Source: Polytrichum commune
Lineage: Eukaryota; Streptophyta; Polytrichopsida; Polytrichales; Polytrichaceae
Reading direction: 5' to 3'
Length of the DNA stretch: 64,000 bases
Assembly: GCA_950295325.1 (NCBI GenBank)
Contig: OX485808.1
Coordinates: 2,236,501 to 2,300,500, forward strand
The translations under genes were made by a program, and so were the position numbers. The stretch's first letter is position 1, and every line of letters starts with the position of its first letter. The notes under the pieces are model-generated. The model searched no databases, was not told the DNA's origin, and worked only from the letters and a program-made list of their open reading frames with translations. Shown here in pieces: positions 10,626 to 22,150 of the stretch.

Positions 10626-13600
10626 TTTACAAAGAACTCTAGAGTTTGTAACATCCTGCCTCATCAAGCCTTTGTGAATGTTCGGTTTCCAATTGTGTAA
10701 CCCTAGAGGCGGGGTTTTACAAGAATGGTTTTATAAGAAAGCCGTACTACCTTGCCCTCGACCACTAGGTGGCCCCACATGAGGCCCTTGTGCAAGTCAA
10801 CTACTACATAAATACGGCCCGGGATCTATGTGGTCCTTGAGGGATTTAGTAAGCTATGGGGCCCAATATAAATATGTGTTTCACAATCATTGTTGTGTGC
10901 ACTAGATTTTTGCAAGAAACATGCCCTCAAAGAGGCGGAAAAGGTTTGGGGGAATGTATTTGGGAGTAAAGGGGTGAAAAGGTTGAAAGAACGTTTCCAA
11001 GGTGGGTTGGGAGAATGGAGGAACTTGTTTCCACATTGAGTGACAATCCGCCCAATGTCTCTCTCTCCCTTTATATATATATGCCTATTCTTAGTACAAT
11101 GATTATCCCATATCACGTGTGTGGTACTAATTCTTGAAACATGCACTATTTTTTCCAAACGTCAGAATAAGCGAGGGCTGAAATTTTTCTCGAGCGATAC
11201 TAAATTCACGAATATATGTTCATTTATCATGTTTTGGACTCCCAAAATCCAGGATCTCTTGGTGACATTGATTTCATAGAGTAAAGGAGATTCAATATCA
11301 CAATAATGTTCCCACATGCACTATTAGCCACCCCTCACTAAATGGAATAATCAATGTAGTCCACAACTAAGGCTTTATGCCATTTATCCAAATAATGGTA
11401 CAAAAGCTCAAAGGGTGGGCGCCCCATATGGGCACCATTTGTGCTCATTAATTTCACGTGGGCAAATGCCCTTTTTGGACTATCGTGTTGTGGGTTTTGT
11501 CCTCATACCATGTCATCACATGGGCCCACCATTTGACCCCCCATAATCCAATGTATGGGGCCCTCCCATATTGCTTGTACTTTAAAAAGTGATGAATTGT
11601 AGATCGCGGCGAGTGAACCCCTAGTAGCCAACTCCTTCCAACCCAATCACGGACACTTGGTAGCAAAATTCCCCAAGTGACCATTGTAAAGTATATCTTT
11701 CAAAAAAATCTACATGGATCACCCTAACATTTCAATCTCAAAGTGATCGAGACAACTTAATGTGTGTCCATACATAATGCACTTGCTCATTAACCCATGA
11801 TTGCAAAAAGCAAAGGTGCCATGTGCACCCTTTTGTTTTACAAAGTACACCAATTGTCTCCCATTTATGATGAGATTGAGTGGAAGCAATATGAGGCAAA
11901 ATTGGGACAATGTTGCGGTCGTTGAAGGTATACTTTCACATGGAGCACTTTTGAAACAAATTTCAAGTGCGTTTCCATCCATATGTAGAGGAACAATGGT
12001 AGGTATGATAAACTTTTTCATAAACTTTTTCATATGTTGTGAACTTCATCCGGCAAGTAAGGGATAGCATGGTACATGGATAGGGAAACCTCCTCGACTT
12101 GCAAGCAAAAGGGCTTTCCATATTGCTCGTTTGTTAAGGAAACTAGTGTTTAAATCACATATTATTATTAAAATTCCTTTGGTTAAAAGAAAAGAGAAAG
12201 AAAAAGGGACATCAACGTTCATTTTACACTAACATGCGATGTTCATTCACTGTCTCTAGTCCATGTCCGCGTGGTCTTGGGGGCAGAGGTGGAATCTCCT
12301 CGGTATAATCATAGGTTGGGGGGAATAACTCTAACCTAAATCTTGGTTTTAGTGCACCTAACACCAATTCTAAAGGTGAAAGGTTTCAAGTTTTGTAATG
12401 AAGAAAGCTATGATGATCACACCGGCTTATGGTATTAATCTTTCGTGTGAAATACACTATTTAGGGCCTTCTGACACATTTGACCAAGGACCATGAGAAA
12501 AAATAGTGTCGGGTTTCTTTTGGTCATAGTCGGCAGTCCAACCACCATTATCTTGAGAAAACCACGTCACTTTCTTAAAGTCTTGGTTGCATGTCATAGT
12601 GTAAAACAAACTTAGAGCAAGACGTGACGATTTCAATGGATATAAAAATATGAAATAACTAAAGTTGGTATCTAATTAACAACATTGTTTCTTAAAAATA
12701 CACATTCATAATACCCTGCTTCAAGGGCATGCCTAGCTAAAATTGACATTTTGGCTACTACTCAATAACTTATTTTCAAGCCTTTGCAACGAAATATTGC
12801 ATTATGATCAAATAATTATAAACCAAAGTGCCTAAACATTGAGCACGTTGATGCATCCCAAATTTTAAGTAAATATAATTATTTCCTTTTTCCTTTTTTC
12901 CCCTCCAAATTGGATCTCCTCCACCAAAATTGACCCAAAAAAAAAGTAGCTAAAATTTGGTGTGGGTTGCCAATGAAAGGCAACCTCACATTATGTGAGG
13001 ATCTACTTTGAGGAAACGGCTAAGTCTTTCTAAAGATACATGGCACAAAAGTAAACTAAGGTAGCCATGTGAGTTGGCCTTCAATTGGCCATGTGATGTT
13101 ATGACATAATTTGTTTTTATCATTTTTTGCATTTTAAAAGGCTATTAAGATTTTTGAAGTAAAAGTCGATGTAAATAAGAGGGCCCTAAGGTCCAACAAA
13201 AATACATTTGACAATATATGTGCTAATTTCACCCAAATGATAAAAATATATGATGACAATATATGTGGTAGTTTTTACCTTATTTCATCCAAATGATGTG
13301 TGTTTTAAGGTCAGATTTTATTATGAGTTATATTCTATGGATGAAAAAAAAATTCAATGATTTTGTATGGAAAGTGAAAGTGAAATACACACACACACAC
13401 ACACACAAATAAGAGCCTATTTATTTCGTGATGTACATTTTATGTATGTGGTGGAGACGCTTATCACATGAAATTGAAAAGCCTAGTATAAATACATGAG
13501 TCCATTTTCTAGCCTATTGTTGGTACATATTCATTCGTTTTTCTCTATATATTTCTCGTATATAGGGGGCATTATTTCATAGTCCACACCTTGGGTCTTG

Positions 13601-13899
13601 TGGATTTCTTGTGGGTTTCTTTGGGGTTTGGCATGTGTGTGACTTGCCAACTACTTATGTAGGTCTCATATTTTAGAGTTTCACAAACTCAAAATATGTA
13701 GGTGGAAGGTCATAAGAGAAGAATGTTTACCTAATTCTAAAGTAGATTTATGTATAGGTGCTGGAACAATAAGAAATTTCCACCTAGGTATTTAGCCTCC
13801 TTGGCACACCATTATTTTAATTATATGGCATACTAGTGCCAAACCTACCCTTGAGGTACAATGGAATCAATTTAAAGTAGATTTGGGGACACCTTCATT
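10626..13899. other. Intergenic DNA without a recognisable gene
   Basis: No frame longer than about 110 codons and none with family resemblance. A (CA)n microsatellite lies at about 13386-13407. Around 12460-12620 there is a possible short MITE starting TTAGGGCC, not secured. Confidence 0.55.
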
Positions 13900-14160
13900 T
13901 TCTTGCTGAGATAACATATTTTAATTCTCTCACCATGAAATCTGGGTGACCATGAAATCTGGGTGACCACCAAACGTTTTTCATTTCTAGACATGTAGGA
14001 TTTTGTGTTACTTTCTTATCCATTTTTGGCATGGTCACTTTTTGTTTAATGGACCTTGTGTAAAATGAAGTAGGACCGTCCCCTCTTTTCTCAACCAATG
14101 GGAGAATTTAGAAAGCGGTGGTCACAGTCATGGTCACTAGTCACTAGTGTAGAAAGGCCT

Positions 14161-15935
14161 TTATGAGGGTTACACTAGACTGTCTAGGGTCTCAAAAAAG
14201 TCATGTATGACAATTAGTTATCGACATGATGCTATTTGCCAACTTAAGCACCTATTTTAGTTGAAATGAAGAAAACTTCATCATTGCAATTTGGAGTGAC
14301 ATGATGGCTAACTTTGCTATTGTTGCAAACTAGAAGAAGAAAACAAAACAAAAGAAAGATTGGACAATGGTTTCCGGCAAATGCCTTAACCGTTTATTGC
14401 CATGGTGAGCCGATGGGTCATCTCTTACCAACTGAGTGTTCTAGACTGCCACCTTGCAATATCATCCAGGCTTCCCACTTAGCATGATGATTCTAACGTA
14501 CTTCAAGAAGATATAGGTGCAACTCAGGTTAGATTTTGATTTAATATGAAGTAGAACAATGCTCCGTGGTGAATTTGATCATCATAAAAGGTCACTAAGG
14601 CTCGAGCAAGAAGTGTGTTGGGTGTTACCCATCGTAAAAATCACTTATCTTTAGTAGTTTAGCCAACACTCTAAAGCAACAAACTCCAAAGATGGCATTC
14701 GAGTTTAGTATAAAAGACGCCCATCATCCGGTCAATGATCTTTGACCACTTTCAGAAGAGGCCTATGAACTCCAAATTTGGAAATTCAAACTCTCACATG
14801 CATGTTTCTAATTTTGTTAATGTGCATATGTTCTAATCCAAGGGTTACATCCATACTACCATCCAAATTTAGTATGAAAAACAAGATTTTCACTAGTTGC
14901 CCGAACTTGATGGATTCAACTGGATCTTCTCAAAATTTTGTTGGAATGATGGCATTTTTGCTCCCACACCTTCATCATGAAGTTGGCTTCTGCATTGAAG
15001 TGGCCGATTAGAACAAATGTTGATGGTGGGCTCAAATGCGCTCGACATCTAGGGTGGTAGGAAATCTCCAAGCCCATTGTAATGCACCCGAGGACAATAA
15101 CCCTGAGCAGGGAGAACCGACTGCTAGTTACCAATAAACCAGTTGAAGTTCAAGACTTTAGAAAAATTACCGATCATTTTAGGGGAATATATGGAATATA
15201 CCTCAAGTTAAAAAGAAAACCAAAAGATGTCAACATGTAAAACGGTTGGGCTTGGAAACACTAGGATCTTGACCAATTATGCCCAAAAATCTCCCCGGAC
15301 ATCAAAGGGTTAATATCATAATCCTATAGTGTAATATTTGAATTCGGAAACGATGCATCAATAATAACATCAAAGGGTTTCCCAAAAGAACCTGACACCC
15401 AATGACACTATATTAACCCACCCACACTTATTAGTGTGGGTCACCAACGAACGACTCCTGCTAGCAAGGGCCATTTTTAACTCCAATTTGACTAGTGAGA
15501 GCCATTGGATGTAACCGGTGCTGGTAGAAACCGTTCACTGGTAAATGTGGACTAGCTCTATGTTGGAAAACATGGAGAGGTGCCCTACTACCTATATGGT
15601 GCATTGGTTCAAGGGGTGGGGGGCCGTATTGGACCAAGGATCCCGGGGTGGCATGGGCCAGCTTTTCGCCACTTTATGTGTACAAGGACAATTGTGAGCG
15701 GGGTGCATCCCATAGCTTAGAGATCCACGCTTTTGAGATTTGACGCCTAGAGAATGGACACTCAGAGTGTGTACTATACTAGTTGCCTCTAACGGCCCAA
15801 GAAAAACAAAAGGGAAACCAAAAGGGTCACCTCTTTGTGGGTTGGAATCGAGCTAACATATTCAAGTAAACACATTGTGACCTTTTTTGATGCATCATGA
15901 TGCGAGCTCGAGTGTGAGGTATACCTTATGGAAAA
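14161..15935. other. Intergenic DNA; diverged copy of the 8832-9139 family near 15120-15300
   Basis: Only short frames occur. The stretch 15120-15300 shares several blocks with 8832-9139 and 63110-63310, including ATGCCCAAAAATCTCCC with 63290. Nothing else is recognisable. Confidence 0.5.
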
Positions 15936-16166
15936 GGGAATTATCGTGTACGAACGTACCTCTCATCCATCCAACATAAAAACCTGACCTCCTATAGGTT
16001 TGTTGCCGATCCATCTTAAATGATCTTGAGTAGACTAATTCAAGGTTTTTAAGCTAATTTCGGTGTGAAATTACTAAGAAACGTAACCTCGGGGCTGCAT
16101 ACTATTTCAGGGTTTTTATGTTGGATGAATGAGAGGTACGGTTGTATATGCTTTGGGTAATTCCCT
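15936..16166. mobile_element. Foldback MITE, family B
   Basis: The left arm begins GGGAATTATCGTGTACGAAC and runs about 50 bases. The right arm (about 16110-16166) is its diverged reverse complement, containing TTTTTATGTTGGATGAATGA and ending in a reversed GGGAATTA. Related sequence occurs at about 22927-23030, 23262-23330, 23639-23704 (inverted) and 59056-59110. Confidence 0.65.
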
Positions 16167-16589
16167 CTCTCCTACCTTATGTGACGGAATGAGGTGAAGT
16201 TACAAGAGATTTTTGTTTGACTTGTCCAGTGGAGCCCAAAGTTCGATTTCCTGTCATAAAATCCTGGCCAAGAGGGATTGACCAGGTACTACATGGAGAA
16301 TCTGTCAATGAGGAATAAGGAAGGAATAAGAATATCTCATCTCGAGATTCAGGCTTGTAAGCATTCAACGGTCGATCTCGGGATTAGCTATTCTTTGGTG
16401 CCTTCATATCTGATTGGTCAGGAATATCAGTTTGAGAATATAATTTATGTTACAAAACTCTGTAGGTGATAGGATCAGACATAATTCAGGATGCATATAG
16501 GAATTGATTTGATTTGAAACAAAAAAGCACCACCTAAAACACCAATCAAATTTTAACAAGCGCCATGACAGATCACATCGAGAGTTTAG

Positions 16590-17270
16590 ATTCTTGGACT
16601 TCAAAATCAAATTCATTCATTCCATTCCAATTGAATCATTGGCATATAGTGGCATCCTCTCTTGTTGTGTATTTTTTGCAGTTTTGGATAAAACAAAAGT
16701 ACCAACCCTTGTGAGTAAATCTGCAAGGAGTCAACTTCTTCACATACAGTGTCAAAAAGTGGAGAAAAATAATGCACAGATGAAGTTTTCTTTCCCCTCA
16801 AACCTTGTAGTAGTCAAAATCTGCCTCTGTTTTCAAACTGTCAGGAAACCATGTTGGCTACCATTTTGCCTCATGTCTATGTTTGGGTGTACAGAATGTT
16901 GAAAGTATTGTGCAGACAGCTGAGATAAGTAAGTCTTCAGGTGGTCCGTATAGGGAAAAGTCTTGAAGACCAGCTCGTAACGTTAATAGGAGTACACATA
17001 GAACTCCAGCCATGGGATTTGTGAAAGTAAAGTGGAGCCAATGGCTTGTGTACTTTGTGCTGGCTCAGTAGAGAAGAAGAATGGTCGCCCTGCTTCTTCC
17101 GTTCTTCAAAAATAGTACAAATGCCATCTGAGAAACTGCGCGGCCAGCTGGACGCCACTTCCAAGGTGGAAATGCGTGCCCGTAACAAACATGTTGTCGG
17201 TTCGAAAGTGTTTAGTAGACTATGCAAAACTAAAGCACATGCAGCCACAGAAGCATTGCATGCTGCTTAC
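16590..17270 (-). other. Probable 3' untranslated region and downstream flank of the TTC4 gene
   Basis: Lies directly after the TTC4 stop codon (17271-17273) on the minus strand. Short open frames on either strand show no family resemblance. The 3' end of the transcript cannot be fixed from sequence. Confidence 0.4.
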
Positions 17271-20200
17271 TTATGGCAAAGACCATTCACCCGAAAGAAA
17301 TCTTTCGTAAAAACTCGTTCCAGTCGCTACCACGAAAAACACTGCAAAAAGTAGAATATGGAGAGTTGTCAGGCAGAAGGCACAATTTCCAGCCACGGGG
17401 TTTGCAACAACAATAGAGTTCATCCTTTCACTCAATGGACCTTTTGTCAGGAGTTGGTCCCCTATGAATTTCATTGGTTGTTTTGCATACAGCACAAATA
17501 AATTTCTTTCCACTTGTGACAGTGCATGCTTGGAGGAAGTGTTAAAATTTGAATGGAGAGCAATCTATTTTGGTTCATTGGGGCACTCATTTTTGCCACC
17601 TCTTGGCATGCCAAAATGAGATTGACAATGAACCAATATAGAATGTTTTCATTCAAACCTCTACACTACTTCCAAGCATGCACTCAAAAATTACCAAACA
17701 TGGAAGGTGTTGTATGCAAAACAACCAACTTCCGACCAAAGGTCATTTTGAGTTAGAAGATGATTCTAATGTCAACAAAGTTCATTAGGTATTGCAGATT
17801 TTTTTCTTCCTTTCAAGCTGTTAAAGTGATGTCATCCCTGACCCATGGACACCTGTATACAATCAAACATCGGTTATGGAAAGGACAATATCATCAAAGA
17901 GGGGGTATTAACCAGTAAACAAGGAGAATACCTGGAACACCAGGAACAACATGGTCGGGACGAGATATAACAGAATGAAGCGTTGCCCTTTCATCTACTT
18001 TCACCCACGTTTGCTTCTTAAATCCTGTCAAGTCATCAGAAATGAATCATGCGTAATTAGAATATACAAAATCTTTCTCTTTTGAGGTGTAGGACATTGA
18101 TAGTGTAGAGTCAATAACAGAAATTCCAACCACAATGCATGATGTCAGGACCACATTACACTATGGCCAAGAGCCGTGACCATGTAATTGTGAGGGCCCT
18201 TGCAACTCATCCAAGGCCATGACATGGAAACTTGAAATTGAATTTTGTGTGGTCATGGGCCTTCAATTGTATGACTGTAACGACATACATGACTGGGCTC
18301 TTGACCAAATGTTGTTTCATTACCATCCTATTCATGTGGGCCCTTTTACACAATAAGTTATAATAAATCAAGGGTTGTGAAGTGGTCTCCAGGTTTTGTG
18401 TAAGACCCACCTTGAGGTACTTTGACAGAAGATCCGGTAGACCATGAAACAATATTAATATTTATTGCATGCCATGTAGAACTTTATGTAGGTTTTTCAA
18501 CCATAAAAAGACTTCCTTGGTCTTTTGGGCCCTCAAGCTCTAGTGTAAAGTGAAATGGGACGGTCTCAGCATTTCCCACCAATGAGATAATTTAGAATTC
18601 AACGGTCATGGACCCTCAAGCTCTGGTGTAAAGTGCCCCTCAGCCTCAGACATGATCAAATCACCAAATTTACCAACATGACACTGATAAAAGAGGATTA
18701 CACCAATCATAATTTGAGGATAACTCACCCATGTTGTCCTCGTCATCATTTTCACCTGCACCAACACCATCCTCCAACAGCCATTGCACAACTTGCTTCT
18801 TTGAGAAAGCCGGTTCAGCATTTGACTGTAAGAATTTCAAGTCCTCCTCAGATTTGTATTATCATCATGTAACATCAATAGCATCCAATAGAACAAATAG
18901 AGTATATACTGATTCTAAAAACTTGCATCCAGAAAACCGAAATTCCTTTTGTCAAAAAAGGAAGCCTTGTCCACAGTTTTGCATTGAACATACTTCTCAA
19001 GATGATGTTTTTGGGTAGGATCAGAGCCTGTTGCTGAGAAATGATTGAGCTATAATGACACCATTTTGATACACTTAAACAGAAGATTCTCACAAAACCA
19101 ATCAAGAATTAAATGACAGTTCTAGAAGTAGACGTACCAAATAATAGAGCTCAATCCGCTTTCGTGTGTAATCATGGTCTTTATCCCAAAGGAGCTTGGG
19201 GGCATCTTCACCATAAGCGTGAAGCACATTGTTAAGGAAGACTAAACTTATGAACTACGTAAGCTCGAAGACTGCGTGGCATAATATGCATAATAATATG
19301 TTAATGCAGATTCTTGTTGCATATACTAAGGGTGGCTTTATGTTAGGGTCCGGGTCCAAGTATCTTGCTGTCCAAAACACCCCTTTAATGGACCTTACTT
19401 TCGGACTTAAGATTGGTTTCCCAACCTGGGATGAGTATTTTCTTCAGTGGGGGACAGCCAAGATTTGGCAGGAGATTGATGCCGCATTAAAACCACTTCA
19501 GTTTTTCATACCTTGGACCCAGACCCTTGTGTAAACTCCTTGGGGCAAAAAAATTGTTCTCAACCAATAGGATCACTCAATTTTGGGGTTTCTTTTAGTC
19601 TTGGACCCAGGTGTAAATCCACCTTAAGAATGGCTCGAAATCAGACCTCAGAGCCAATAGCTTCAGATTTTTTTCTGAACCTTAGTTTAACAGGATTACC
19701 AACAAGAACATGCATTAGCAAGTATAAAACTGTAGAGAGGATATAACGTCGAGATGTCCATTGAACATGTCCATTTCAAAAAAGTCTTCAATGAAGTCCG
19801 AAGTCATCGACTGCCCGTGGAGTAGTAGCACTGGCCAGTGCAGCATGGCATTCTTATCTAGCCAAGGCTTGCGACCCTTTGTCATCTGGTTAAAAATCGC
19901 TTTTCCTATCTTGACATCCCTTCCTTCCAGAACTGTAGCCAATCTCTGCAGCCCAGGAACAAATTCCCATCCTTGTCATCACATTCACCATCACAAATAT
20001 ATGCAGGTTTCAACACATTTGAGGCAACATGCAAGTCTATGGGTCAAGATATCCTTTGACTAACGGGACGTTTCGTGGTCGGGAGGTGGTTGTTTTGCAT
20101 ACAGCACCGTCCATATTTGGTAAGTTTTTGGTGCATGCTTGGAGGTAGTGTGGAGGTTTGCAAAAAGAACATTCTACACAGTAGATGGTTCTTGAATGGT

Positions 20201-21722
20201 TACATATTCTGACTGGCCCATTTCTCCTAGGATATGAAACAGGCATAATTTTCAGAGCTCGTATAAATACCTTATTCATTATCAAAAGTGAAGATTCTTG
20301 TGCTCATTAAACGGTCATATACATGCAAACTGGACAGAGGGCAAAAACGGTTTATGAACTCCTTGTTTTAAAATTTCTTGCCTTAAAAACTCTTGCTTGG
20401 TGGAAGTACCCCAACTTCCTTAATCTTGTTGTGATTTCAAGGCCAATTATAAAGAAGCCTTGAAATTTTGTTGCGATCTCATTGTGACTACAGAAAAATT
20501 GAAAAACTTCACCTTTTAAAAATAAATAAAGATGACACTGTATCCAGTGTGCATATTTATCTGCAGATGAATAACATGGTCATTAGTTAAACTCACCTCA
20601 GCTTCTTTCACAGCTTTCGCAGCCCGCATTTTTTTCGCATCCTCCTCGTCATGCAATTTTTTTGCTTTCTCTCCTAACTTCGTCAGTTCGATGTTGTGGG
20701 GTTCTATTTGCAAACCCTGGTTGGCAAGCTCAAATGCTTCTGGCAGTAAACCCAAAGCTAGTGCAGCTTTAGCTCCACGAAAGTATCCCTGCAGAGTAGG
20801 AAATTCAAGGCTTCGGATACTATTTCGAGAAGAAAAATAAGCTCTTCAAAATGACATGCACTAGATAAGCTTGAAAGGTGATTTACCTAGTGTAGCAACA
20901 AACCGTATAACTAAATGACTTGTTTCTTTCTCTATTAGCTTGATGAACTTTTGAGAATCCAGTTTGTCACCATTTCACAAGGAAAGGATTAGGCTCTTTT
21001 CCAAAGTGAGTGGCTCAATAGCTGTATGGCAGGCTCTCAATACTTCAAGACAACAGCAGTAAACCCTGGTTGAATTCAGTCATAACTTTCTACTTTTGTT
21101 CCGAGATAATTAATTTCCAGTGACGTCAATTTTTGCAAAGATGCATTTGGCGATGTAAACCGAGACAGAGGAACAGAAAAACCATTTGTGAAGGAGGTTT
21201 GGTGCACATAGATAGACCTTGACGTTTTTGTCATTGAGTCTGATTGCTTCTTTTGCATCTTCGTATCCGCGTCGATTGTTTCCCAGAAGCAAATGAACGT
21301 GTGCCCGATTCGCATGGCATATAGAATTATGCTGCGGATCCGCAATTTTTTGATCAATCGCCCGCGTGTAGCAATCCATGGCTTCTGTGTAGTGTTTCTT
21401 CCCCATCTTCACATACTCATTACCCTTATCCTGCGTTTCCAGTTCCCGTCCAAACATGAGCTTTGCGATCAACGCAATCCAATTCAACTCCAAAGTACAA
21501 AAATTCTACACAAAAATTCTACATGACATGACGTAAGTTTTAGGAAGGGTAATGCAAATTACTGAACAGAATTTATTTATTTATTTATTTAAAACCAAAA
21601 AAACCATGAATAGGCACCTTCAATTCGTATGCGGCGCTTTCACGCAGGGCGTTGATGGCATCCAAATCCGCTCTCTCTTCCTCTGTCTCTGGCTCAACGC
21701 CAGGCGGCAGAAAGAGCGCCAT
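17271..21722 (-). CDS. TTC4: Tetratricopeptide repeat protein 4 (TTC4/Cns1) homologue, HSP90 co-chaperone, 8 exons
   Basis: Exons (5' to 3'): 21722-21618, 21430-21218, 20788-20597, 19945-19745, 19218-19138, 18825-18729, 18024-17932, 17341-17271, giving 350 residues in consistent phase. The start MALFLPPGVEPETEEERADL matches the N-terminus of plant TTC4 proteins. TPR motifs follow (KGNEYVKMGKKHYTEAMDCY, then NRAHVHLLLGN) to about residue 160. The C-terminal TTC4/Cns1 domain includes MLHWPVLLL, SDFIEDFFEMDMF and the ending VPGVPVFFVV to GEWSLP. Family members link HSP70 and HSP90 and are cytosolic or nuclear. All introns are GT-AG except the fourth, an apparent AT-AC intron. Several introns hold MITE-like insertions. 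Identity is confident; exon edges lack transcript support. Confidence 0.93.
17477..17757. mobile_element. Palindromic MITE in the last intron of TTC4
   Basis: TTGGTTGTTTTGCATACA near 17477 faces its inverse near 17715-17733. Inside, GTGCATGCTTGGAGG-like sequence faces CCAAGCATGCAC, and TTGGTTCATTG faces CAATGAACCAA. A single related arm occurs at about 20060-20190, in the intron between the third and fourth exons of the same gene. Confidence 0.65.
18150..18640. mobile_element. Diverged relative of the 4623-5113 MITE family
   Basis: Located in the TTC4 intron between exons 6 and 7. It shares internal blocks with the Harbinger-like copies (ATTCATG..GGGCCC, ACCATGAAACA, GCCATGTAGAA, TTTCCCACCAATGAGA) but the ends have decayed. 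The frames within it are not genes. Confidence 0.5.
19219..19744 (-). other. Probable U12-type AT-AC intron of TTC4
   Basis: On the minus strand the exon ends CTCGACGTT and the intron starts ATATCCTCT, close to the U12 AT-type donor ATATCCTTT. Near the other end TTCCTTAAC fits the U12 branch-site consensus. It is followed 10 bases later by ...TTCAC, giving an AC terminus before GCTTATGGT. This joint keeps frame and gives the family-expected spacing between FNGHLD and LLWDKDHDYT. No GT-AG pair gives both. The intron is 526 bp and contains a MITE-like insert. Confidence 0.75.
19330..19623. mobile_element. Harbinger-like MITE inside the AT-AC intron
   Basis: The left end GGGTGGCTTTATGTTAGGGT is preceded by TAA and the inverted right end (GGTGGATTTACACC on the other strand) is followed by TTA. 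GGGTCCAAG-like subterminal motifs face each other. About 294 bp, non-coding. Confidence 0.55.
20060..20310. repeat. TTC4 intron 3 insertions: MITE arm plus family A fragment
   Basis: About 20060-20190 matches one arm of the 17477-17757 palindrome. About 20190-20310 is an inverted fragment of dispersed family A (landmarks 'cataattttcagagctcgta' and 'aaagtgaagattcttg'). Confidence 0.55.
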
Positions 21723-22150
21723 CTTTCCAAACCTAAATCCTCACACCAATCCTGATCACCTTCAAAAATCCTCAAAATCCTTCAAATCTTTTAAAATCCT
21801 TCAGAATACTCAAAATTCCTGCACTTCCACCTGAAAATCACTTCAATCCCGGTCACGAGCTAACCCTGATCAACCTTTCCTCGAATTCTGAATTTACCAA
21901 GTGATGAACCTTGAAGAACCTTGTCCGCACATATCATTCAAAGCCATTTTCGGTGTTGTAAAGTGGAGCAGAGAGGCATGGAACTGAATGGGACGATAGA
22001 ATGTTGACGTTGTGATTGCGGAGAATGGAAAACTGGTACAGGAAATTTGGATTAGTGGTGGGGACAGAGATTTGAGAGTGTAGTTTGCAGAACCCCACAA
22101 AACCCTAACTGCTTAAACCCTAGGGGTCACAGTTGGAACCTCAAAGAGCC
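21723..22150 (-). promoter_or_regulatory. TTC4 5' leader/promoter region with telo-box motifs
   Basis: Just upstream of the TTC4 start on the minus strand. AAACCCTAA and AAACCCTAG motifs (about 22099-22125) are telo-box elements, common near plant housekeeping gene starts. The transcription start is not determined. Confidence 0.45.

Noticed and set aside
16937-17248. 103-codon minus-strand frame after TTC4
   Set aside because: It lies in the probable 3' untranslated region and shows no family resemblance.
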